A stretch of DNA of 39,020 bases from Methanolobus vulcani. Its GTDB lineage: Archaea; Halobacteriota; Methanosarcinia; Methanosarcinales; Methanosarcinaceae. Of the stretch, positions 32,902-39,020 are shown piece by piece; position 1 is the first letter of the stretch, and every line of letters starts with the position of its first letter. Location of the stretch: the NCBI RefSeq assembly GCF_900100715.1, contig NZ_FNCA01000013.1, positions 19,384 through 58,403 on the forward strand, in the 5' to 3' direction. Below the pieces are notes generated by a model. It did no database searches. It had not been told where the DNA came from and saw nothing but the letters and a program-made list of their open reading frames with translations. A program made the position numbers and the translations under genes.

Positions 32902-34263
32902 TCAGTTAGTCAGTGATTGTATGGGCGCAGGAATGCGTCCACCTCTGGAAATGAACTGTTCGGAACTGAAATTATGAACCGGCATTACAGGTGCGCTTCC
33001 AAGCAGACCGCCGAATTCGATCATGTCACCGACCTTTGTGTCTGGAGCTGGGATTACCCTGACAGCAGTTGTCTTTTTGTTTATCATACCAATGGCCATT
33101 TCATCAGCAATGATAGCGGAGATAGTTGAAGACGAAGTATCTCCCGGAACTGCTATCATATCAAGACCTACAGAACACACACTTGTCATAGCTTCCAGTT
33201 TATCCAATGACAGGGAACCTCTCTGAACCGCTCTTATCATCCCTTCGTCCTCACTGACCGGAATGAAAGCACCACTCAGGCCACCAACTGATGAAGATGC
33301 CATAGCTCCTCCTTTCTTGACAGCATCATTTAAGAGTGCCAGTGCGGCAGTTGTACCGTGAGTCCCGCAACTTTCCAGACCCATAGCTTCAAGAATTGCG
33401 GCAACACTATCACCTATGGCAGGAGTTGGAGCAAGAGAAAGATCAAGCACTCCAAACTGGACATTAAGCCGCCGGGCTGCCTCACGTCCCACCATCTCAC
33501 CCATTCTGGTGATCTTAAAAGCAGTCTTTTTGATGCACTCAGAAATGTCGCCTAATGTAGGGTCTTTAAGGGAACGCACTGCGGAGTTTACGACTCCCGG
33601 ACCACTTACACCGACATTTATAACGCAATCCGGCTCACCGACTCCATGGAAGGCGCCTGCCATGAATGGATTGTCTTCCGGTGCATTGGCAAATACAACA
33701 AGTTTGGCGCAACCAATTCCGGCATTATCCTTTGTCATTTCAGCAGTTTCTTTGATGACCTTGCCCATCAGGGCAACAGCATCCATGTTAATACCTGCTT
33801 TAGTGGTTGCCACATTAACAGAAGAACATACTTTATTAGTAGTAGCAAGTGCGCGTGGGATAGAGTTGATAAGATTAAGATCACCGGGAGTCATGCCTTT
33901 CTGAACAAGTGCACTGAAACCTCCGATGAAATCAACACCTGCATCCTCAGCTGCCCTGTCAAGGGTCTGGGCTACAGATGTAAGATCAGTAGCATCACAA
34001 CTCTCTGCAACGATAGCTATTGGTGTTACAGAAATACGTTTATTGATAATAGGAATACCGTAAAGGTTCTGGATTTCATTGGTAGTTTTTACGAGGTCCT
34101 TTGCGTAATACATTATCCGGTTATAGACGTTCTCATTGAAAGTATCGATATCAGGATGACTGCAGCCGCGAAGACTGATACCCATGGTGACTGTCCTTAT
34201 GTCAAGGTTCTCGCTACTCACCATTTTTATTGTTTCAAGGATCTCTTCAGGATGAATAAGCAT
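32902..34263 (-). CDS. UPF0210 (DUF711) family protein
   Basis: 453 residues, full length for the PFL-like UPF0210 family. Family blocks are visible: [56 protein letters not shown] with VGVSGPGVV, and [20 protein letters not shown]. The fold is related to glycyl-radical enzymes, but there is no recognised glycyl-radical loop, and the function is unknown. GAGGTGG precedes the ATG. It lies 9 bp after the UPF0237 ACT gene, the usual partner across bacteria and archaea, implying a regulated complex. Confidence 0.95.
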   Translation of the reverse strand: MLIHPEEILETIKMVSSENLDIRTVTMGISLRGCSHPDIDTFNENVYNRIMYYAKDLVKTTNEIQNLYGIPIINKRISVTPIAIVAESCDATDLTSVAQTLDRAAEDAGVDFIGGFSALVQKGMTPGDLNLINSIPRALATTNKVCSSVNVATTKAGINMDAVALMGKVIKETAEMTKDNAGIGCAKLVVFANAPEDNPFMAGAFHGVGEPDCVINVGVSGPGVVNSAVRSLKDPTLGDISECIKKTAFKITRMGEMVGREAARRLNVQFGVLDLSLAPTPAIGDSVAAILEAMGLESCGTHGTTAALALLNDAVKKGGAMASSSVGGLSGAFIPVSEDEGMIRAVQRGSLSLDKLEAMTSVCSVGLDMIAVPGDTSSSTISAIIADEMAIGMINKKTTAVRVIPAPDTKVGDMIEFGGLLGSAPVMPVHNFSSEQFISRGGRIPAPIQSLTN

Positions 34264-34272
34264 GGAGCCACC

Positions 34273-34551
34273 TCAGATCCTGTGCATGAAACGGAAAGCA
34301 TCTTCGTTCTGTACCTTTACTTCCACACCAAGTGCAGTACCTTTTTCAGACATAGCCTGCTGGAAAGCTGACAGGTCGAAGTTTTCTTCTGTAATCTGTG
34401 CCAGCATTATCATGGTGAACAGGTCATCCATGATTGTCTGGCTTATGTCTACTATATTGACGTTGTACTGCGCCATAGTCTGCGTGATGCCCGCAACGAT
34501 ACCAACTTTATCGATACCAATAACAGTAATTATAAAACGACTGGATGACAT
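34273..34551 (-). CDS. UPF0237 ACT-domain protein
   Basis: 92 residues: one ACT domain starting FIITVIGIDKVGIVAGITQT, with a second beta-alpha-beta half (IVDISQTIMDDLFTMIMLAQ). ACT domains bind amino acids or other small ligands; UPF0237 is nearly always next to UPF0210, so it is probably its regulatory subunit. It is the first gene of the minus-strand unit. Confidence 0.95.
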   Translation of the reverse strand: MSSSRFIITVIGIDKVGIVAGITQTMAQYNVNIVDISQTIMDDLFTMIMLAQITEENFDLSAFQQAMSEKGTALGVEVKVQNEDAFRFMHRI

Positions 34552-34623
34552 AGATTTTCCTTCTATAAATGGTTTTTTGAATGTGGTTAAAAATGATTGA
34601 CTAACTATAAAGTAGCATAATAT

Positions 34624-34755
34624 ATGAAATGCTATTTTGACTTTGCCGATGGAAGAACGTTGCCGAATAAAAAATTGAATGTTATTTCAATGAAAAACTA
34701 TATTTGCCAGTGGCTAAATCTTCTTAAAGGAATATATAAAACAAAATCATTCTGA
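34624..34755 (+). CDS. Candidate 43-residue small ORF
   Basis: In the 459-bp gap between the UPF0237 gene and the DUF5371-like gene, ATG 34624 opens a frame starting MKCYFDFADGRTLPNKKLNV and ending YKTKSF. A CTATAAAG element is close upstream but spaced too near for a standard promoter, and there is no ribosome site. Low confidence. The rest of the gap (34756-34925) is AT-rich with no other gene. Confidence 0.25.
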   Translation: MKCYFDFADGRTLPNKKLNVISMKNYICQWLNLLKGIYKTKSF

Positions 34756-34925
34756 GCTCTTTGCCGGCTTTGTACAATCAAAAAGCAATCAAACATACAT
34801 TTGATGGAAAATTTTGAGTTATACAGGCACATTATATTCATTAAAAGAATATATTGTAATAAATATATAATATGATCTGTAAAAGTCAGATAATCCCTAA
34901 AAACGCTTTTGAGTAGGTAACAAAG

Positions 34926-34933
34926 TTTATATA
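34926..34933 (+). promoter_or_regulatory. TATA box for the DUF5371-like/pilin unit
   Basis: AAAG-TTTATATA matches the BRE and TATA pattern seen before the S-layer gene; it predicts transcription from about 34957 and a 5' UTR near 55 nt. Confidence 0.6.
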
Positions 34934-35010
34934 CAATTTTCATTATGATTATAATGATGATGGTTTGAACGGCTAAGTTCATCAGATGATTCAAACAATC
35001 AGGAGATACA

Positions 35011-35217
35011 ATGGTTAAAATTGTACATGCACAAACGGTACTCACGGAAGATGAACTGGCGGCTTTAAAGAAGAAATGCAATGAGTCGTCAACAAAAGAA
35101 GCCTTGAGTATGGCAGTGCAACATTATCTCGAGTGCGAATATACCGACCTCGACGATAAAATGTGGACCAAGAAACTTGAAAAAGTGGTCCAGAAAAAAA
35201 AGCAGAAAAAAGTATAG
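35011..35217 (+). CDS. DUF5371-like small basic protein
   Basis: 68 residues starting MVKIVHAQTVLTEDELAALK, with a helix-rich middle (ESSTKEALSMAVQHYLECEY) and a Lys-rich tail ending KKKQKKV. The pattern resembles the methanosarcinal DUF5371 family and, loosely, ribbon-helix-helix proteins, so DNA or RNA binding is possible. AGGAGATACA precedes the ATG. The pilin gene follows by 26 bp on the same strand, so the two are probably cotranscribed. Confidence 0.8.
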   Translation: MVKIVHAQTVLTEDELAALKKKCNESSTKEALSMAVQHYLECEYTDLDDKMWTKKLEKVVQKKKQKKV

Positions 35218-35243
35218 ATTTCTGAACAAGAGAGGAACAAATT

Positions 35244-35747
35244 ATGAGCAAAGCAAACCAATTCCTTAAGGGAGAGGATGCAGTATCTCCGGTCATCGGC
35301 GTAATCCTGATGGTCGCAATCACTGTCATCCTTGCTGCAGTTATCGCAGCGTTTGTATTCGGCATGGGACCACCAGAACAGGCACCACAGGCAAGTTTAA
35401 GAGCAAGTGCGGCAACTCTTAGCGGTGAAAATGTAATAAAACTTGAACACCAGGGCGGAGACGCAGTTACATTAACATCTGCTAAAACTAAGGTTACAGT
35501 ATCAGGAAATAGTACTACAGAGGGTACAATTACTCTTAACACATCAATGAGTACTGCTGACCAACAGTTTGAAGCAGGCGAAACATTATATGTGTTCTAT
35601 GACGGTGCTGACTCGCAACTTGACACAACTGCAGTAGCAACAGCGGATGCAGCAGACCCAATTGCAGCATCTGGTGAAAGGCTGAACCTTAAATTAATTG
35701 ATGTTAACAGCCAGCAGATGATTGCAGATATGGACATTAACTTCTAA
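35244..35747 (+). CDS. Archaeal type IV pilin
   Basis: 167 residues. A short charged leader (MSKANQFLKGEDA) is followed by the archaeal pilin N-terminal motif VSPVIGVILMVAITVILAAV and its hydrophobic helix to about residue 39; cleavage by a prepilin peptidase probably occurs just before VSPVIG. The C-terminal domain (about 48-167) is Thr/Ser/Ala-rich and beta-like, as in surface-exposed pilins. GAGAGGAACAAATT precedes the ATG. It forms adhesion or surface pili; no pilus ATPase or membrane platform gene is in the window. Confidence 0.92.
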   Translation: MSKANQFLKGEDAVSPVIGVILMVAITVILAAVIAAFVFGMGPPEQAPQASLRASAATLSGENVIKLEHQGGDAVTLTSAKTKVTVSGNSTTEGTITLNTSMSTADQQFEAGETLYVFYDGADSQLDTTAVATADAADPIAASGERLNLKLIDVNSQQMIADMDINF

Positions 35748-35868
35748 GCACAATTTCAATGACGCATTTGCGTCAATTTTCTTTTTTTGTATTGCAAACA
35801 TTTATAGATAACTATATATACTTTCCAAATCCACTCGTCATTGTAAATTATTATATACAGGACGTGGT

Positions 35869-36408
35869 ATGTTGGACTATGAATTATCATTAAAGAATTC
35901 CTGGAATGTTGTAAAAGAAAATATTGTAACTTTTATTGTTGGACTTTTGATAACTGTAATTGGATCGGTTTTGATCGTCACTATAGCACCTCTATTTTAT
36001 GGATTCACCTCAATGGCCGTAAAGGGTGCAAGAGGAGAAGCAATAGAAATTGGCGATGTATTTGAAGGATTCAAAAAAGACAATATAATCCGAAGCTGGA
36101 CATTTATGATCATATATCTGATCATTGCAGGAATATTGGGAGAGATTGCATCAATACTCAGCACCATAATAGGCATTTTGTTCATGTTTTCAATGCCATT
36201 GCTCGTGATAAAAGGGTCCAGTGGAATTGAAGCAATTGCAGAAAGTATAGAAATTGTGAAAACTGCCCCGGTAGAGAGTATCATTGTTTATGTTATAACA
36301 GTGGTTCTCAACGTGATCGGCATAATCCTCCTTGGAATAGGAGTACTTATAACTGCACCTATTAGCACAGTATTTCTGGCCTATGCAACCTTTGAACTGG
36401 CAGAGTAA
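35869..36408 (+). CDS. DUF4013-like membrane protein
   Basis: 179 residues with about five membrane helices: about 20-45, a GF-rich loop with VKGARGEAIEIGDVFEGFKK, then about 75-93, 100-115, 133-155 and 160-175. The layout matches the DUF4013 and glycerophosphodiesterase-membrane-region group; function unknown. No strong ribosome site precedes the ATG. A hairpin with a T tract follows it. Confidence 0.8.
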   Translation: MLDYELSLKNSWNVVKENIVTFIVGLLITVIGSVLIVTIAPLFYGFTSMAVKGARGEAIEIGDVFEGFKKDNIIRSWTFMIIYLIIAGILGEIASILSTIIGILFMFSMPLLVIKGSSGIEAIAESIEIVKTAPVESIIVYVITVVLNVIGIILLGIGVLITAPISTVFLAYATFELAE

Positions 36409-36443
36409 TACATACAAAAAATAAGAAGTGGTCTGAATAATTA

Positions 36444-36482
36444 TGCTGTGGAGAAATATTCTACAGCATTAATTCCTTTTTT
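36444..36482 (+). terminator. Hairpin with T tract after the DUF4013-like gene
   Basis: TGCTGTGGA (36444-36452) pairs with TTCTACAGCA (36459-36468, one G-U pair inside) around a short AAATA loop, followed by TTAATTCCTTTTTTGG. It starts 36 nt after the stop codon. Confidence 0.6.
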
Positions 36483-36657
36483 GGTTAAAATCAAAATAAC
36501 CCATATATCACATATCTCTAAGCTATTCTTATCAACTTATTTTTATGGATTTATTGTAACGAATAAAATAGATAAATTTATATCAGTTCCAAATTTTATG
36601 GATTTTATTAATATTAAGATCATTAAAAGAAAGTAGATATTTATACGGAGAATTACC

Positions 36658-37008
36658 ATGAGCGAAACTAACTTAGGAGTAAGCGAAAATATTGCCGGAG
36701 TATTGGCATATCTTTTTGGCTTGGTCTCTGGAATACTTATATTGGTTATTGAAAAAGAAAATACATTTGCACGCTTCCATGCAGCCCAGTCTTCAGTTTT
36801 ATGTATTGCGACTATTGTTCTATCCATATTTATTATGATAGTTGGATGGATACCAATTATCGGTTGGCTGATCGCATTATTGTCAATATTTGTGTATTTA
36901 GCAATATTCGTACTATGGCTTTTCCTTATGTTCAAAGCCTTTTCAGGTGAAATGTACAGATTACCAGTATTAGCAGACTACGCTGATCAGCTGGAAGGAA
37001 TGTTCTAA
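36658..37008 (+). CDS. DUF4870 (Tic20-like) small membrane protein
   Basis: 116 residues: NIAGVLAYLFGLVSGILILV at the start, then EKENTFARFHAAQSSVLCIA, the DUF4870 signature, and two further helices, ending with a GEMYRLPVLADYAD tail. Four membrane helices in all. CGGAGAATTACC precedes the ATG. The family is widespread; no role is established. Confidence 0.88.
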   Translation: MSETNLGVSENIAGVLAYLFGLVSGILILVIEKENTFARFHAAQSSVLCIATIVLSIFIMIVGWIPIIGWLIALLSIFVYLAIFVLWLFLMFKAFSGEMYRLPVLADYADQLEGMF

Positions 37009-37084
37009 AATCGCAATATGCTTTTAATAGAGATATTATCGTTTGAGGCTCAATTAATGACCTCAAACATCTATTTTTTAAAAT

Positions 37085-39020
37085 TTATATCCCATATATC
37101 TCTGAGCCTTTCTTAACTTTCTCGATGTCCCTTTCTATTACAGAAAGTCTGTTCTTGTCAACCTTCATACCTGCAAGGCTTTCGATGAACCAGATGGATT
37201 TTACATGGTCATCAGGAGTGAGTTTCCAGTCTGGTTTTTCCATATAGAAATCAATACCTTCGGCATAATGAAGAAGCTCCATCCTGACTTTTTCAGTGAT
37301 CCAGCCAAGTTCTTCATAATAAGACAATATATCAGGAAGGTTGTTGCGACCGACCAGCTCCATCAGAAACTCAAGCCATTCCATACAGAGTTTCATATTG
37401 CTGGAATTTTTCACGATGTTTGAAAGATGGACATTCTGCCCAAATCCCTTATAGCTTCTTGCACCAAGCTTTTTCAATTCGCTTTCCATATATTCTGTGA
37501 GTGAATCGAGCTTTTCCAGCACAGCAGTGTTCTTCTCCTCTGTTTCCTGCCTGAACTCCTGGAACTCAGAAGATACCTTTCCAAGATTATCAACCATGGA
37601 TGACATTGAGCGTGAGAATTCTTTTGATGTTGACCTTGATTCTTCCTGCATCTTTTCAATAAGCTCAACTCTTGGTCCAAATGAATCGATCTTAGATGAT
37701 AGTTCAGCCAGGACCGCAAATTTTGATTCATTTTCCTGTAGTGATTCATGCAACTGAGCAAGAAGAGCTGTATAAGAACCAACAAGTTCAGATATGCTTT
37801 CATCTATCTGCGAAAGATCAGTCTTCATTGAAACATTATCAGACTGCAACATTGAAATAGAAGAATCAAACTCAGATATCTTGTTTTCTACCTGTGCGAC
37901 CTTACCGTCAACAGCATCAAAACGAGAATTACTCTGGGAAAGGATATTTTCACTTGAACTGACAGCAGAAGCTACAGACCCAGTGATCTCTGATATCTTG
38001 TTTGAAAAACCTTCAATTTCAGCATGAATAGAAGAGATGTGAAGGTTCATATCACTCAGACTCTCTTTCAGTCCTCCAAGGTCACCTTCCACATCTTCAA
38101 ACTTTTTATTGGTAGTTGTCCTTATGTCGTTTAACTCTTTAGTGAACACCTTTCTGGAGAGTTCCATACCTGATGTGGAAGAAGTCTTTTCCTGAATACT
38201 AACCTCGTCAGGAACAGCTGAGACCTCAAGTGCATTTTCACCTTCAGCTTCAAGTTCTGTTTGTTTCAGAAATGAGTCTTGACCATAATCCTGAATAAAT
38301 AGCTCATTCGACCCTGGCATATTATCAGAAGAATTAGCTTTTGTAACTGCATCTGTTATCATATCATTAACTGCAAGGCTAGAATTTTCTGCATCTATAG
38401 AAGAAATAGATGCATCTGCAGTTAACTCGCCATTTCCAGACAATGCATCAATTGAAGCATTATTACCAAAATCATCCTTATCAAGTAGATATTCCTCTCT
38501 CATTTCCAGAATTGGATTTTCAATAGGAGTTACCTGACGTATAGCACTAACTGTCCCATCATCTTCATTTTCCATGAAAGGATTCACATGCACATTGGTA
38601 TTTTCCGATAATTCAAAGGGATTAGCATCAAATGGTGAAGCATTCGAAGTAATTGCCGGTTTTGATTCTGCATTGTGTCTTACAGATTCGGCAACATCCA
38701 CTTCCTCCCGCATGTCTTCCATCCTCTCAATAAGACTTTTTCCTTTTGTTAGATTTTTAAGGAAACCTTTTGTGATGCCAGAAATACCTTCCAGATTTTT
38801 CTTAAATGAACCCATATCAATTGGTAATTTAACAGGAAGCTTTTGTGAGTGTCTATTATTTTCAAATGAACCTGTATCAGAAGCAACTTGAACACCAAAT
38901 GGATTTTGAGACTGGAAAGCCTCATGAGTAGATTCAAAGGGATTGGGTTCTACAGGACCACCGGCTGAAGCAAAAGGATTGCCAGAAGGAATTGTATCAG
39001 GTGTAGGCTCAAAGGGATTG
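37085..39020 (-). CDS. ArlC/D/E-type coiled-coil protein with NPF repeats, 5' end outside the window
   Basis: The frame stays open to the right edge, so the true start lies beyond 39020; the ATG at 38815 is internal. N-terminal visible part: a disordered acidic region with recurring NPF tripeptides (39018, 38980, 38943, 38905, plus two more near 38600). Then a long coiled coil (about 38150-37480) with KELNDIRTTTNKKFEDVEGD and heptad-like helices. The last about 110 residues match the archaellum ArlD/ArlE (FlaD/E) domain: CMEWLEFLMELVGRNNLPDI and YYEELGWITEKVR. ArlC/D/E couple CheF/CheY to the motor ATPase. Other arl genes, if present, are to the right. Confidence 0.75.
   Translation of the reverse strand, partial: NPFEPTPDTIPSGNPFASAGGPVEPNPFESTHEAFQSQNPFGVQVASDTGSFENNRHSQKLPVKLPIDMGSFKKNLEGISGITKGFLKNLTKGKSLIERMEDMREEVDVAESVRHNAESKPAITSNASPFDANPFELSENTNVHVNPFMENEDDGTVSAIRQVTPIENPILEMREEYLLDKDDFGNNASIDALSGNGELTADASISSIDAENSSLAVNDMITDAVTKANSSDNMPGSNELFIQDYGQDSFLKQTELEAEGENALEVSAVPDEVSIQEKTSSTSGMELSRKVFTKELNDIRTTTNKKFEDVEGDLGGLKESLSDMNLHISSIHAEIEGFSNKISEITGSVASAVSSSENILSQSNSRFDAVDGKVAQVENKISEFDSSISMLQSDNVSMKTDLSQIDESISELVGSYTALLAQLHESLQENESKFAVLAELSSKIDSFGPRVELIEKMQEESRSTSKEFSRSMSSMVDNLGKVSSEFQEFRQETEEKNTAVLEKLDSLTEYMESELKKLGARSYKGFGQNVHLSNIVKNSSNMKLCMEWLEFLMELVGRNNLPDILSYYEELGWITEKVRMELLHYAEGIDFYMEKPDWKLTPDDHVKSIWFIESLAGMKVDKNRLSVIERDIEKVKKGSEIYGI

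Noticed and set aside
36448-36636. 62-codon frame between DUF4013 and DUF4870 genes
   Set aside because: Its start lies inside the terminator hairpin and the composition is that of AT-rich non-coding DNA.

Overview
This window looks like a chromosomal segment of a methylotrophic methanogen of the Methanosarcinaceae (Methanolobus, Methanococcoides, Methanohalophilus or a relative). The base composition is AT-rich. Many genes have an archaeal TATA box (TTTATATA type) about 25 nt before the probable start of transcription, and several transcripts look leaderless. The gene content fits: PAN proteasomal ATPase, two TIGR00304 membrane proteins, an archaeal type IV pilin, an S-layer-family protein with a PGF-type C-terminal sorting tail, a DUF5371-like protein, an archaellum ArlC/D/E-type protein and a CheF-like taxis adaptor. 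The genus is inference.

Layout, left to right. 1-489: the leader-distal end of a CRISPR array (six intact 37-nt repeats and one degenerate terminal repeat); leader and cas genes lie outside. A truncated zinc-finger ORF ends exactly at the 3' edge of tRNA-Leu(UAG). 0.93-5.0 kb, minus strand: a MarR/MATE efflux pair with an operator-like palindrome, then a SOUL heme-binding protein translationally linked to a class I photolyase. 5.1-9.4 kb: a HAD phosphatase and a PHP phosphoesterase lying between two paralogous MurG/MJ1255-type glycosyltransferases, one of them broken by a single-base change in an A8 run. 9.4-15.5 kb: DedA, a SIMPL-domain protein, a CheF-like protein with a duplicated winged-helix module, two unknown envelope proteins and a DUF2971 protein in an AT-rich degraded zone next to tRNA-Gly(UCC). 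15.9-22.7 kb: an orphan ABC ATPase, uvrB, the TIGR00304 pair, a Gln-rich protein with a C-terminal winged helix, PAN and tRNA-Glu(CUC). 22.7-24.0 kb is again degraded and holds a histidine-kinase remnant. 24.05-28.67 kb is a 1537-residue chemoreceptor whose middle is eight near-identical 91-residue double-HAMP units. 29-34.6 kb: a small protein, the S-layer-family protein, a methyltransferase, and a minus-strand operon of UPF0237 ACT, UPF0210 and a shikimate-kinase-like protein. 34.6-39.0 kb: DUF5371-like protein, type IV pilin, two small membrane proteins, and a coiled-coil ArlC/D/E-type protein with NPF repeats that runs off the right edge.

Two themes stand out. The first is sensing and surface motility: the poly-HAMP receptor, CheF-like protein, ArlC/D/E-type protein and pilin are scattered rather than in one che/arl cluster. 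The second is genome flux at tRNA genes: each of the three tRNA genes borders truncated or degraded coding sequence. Several sub-60-codon ORFs with plausible signals are also present (28813-28917, 20657-20782, 34624-34755). No complete new defence or biosynthetic system can be claimed. The best candidates for undescribed biology are the GT-PHP-GT locus, the duplicated CheF-like protein, the Gln-rich regulator with its coupled small ORF, and the NPF-repeat ArlC/D/E-type protein.
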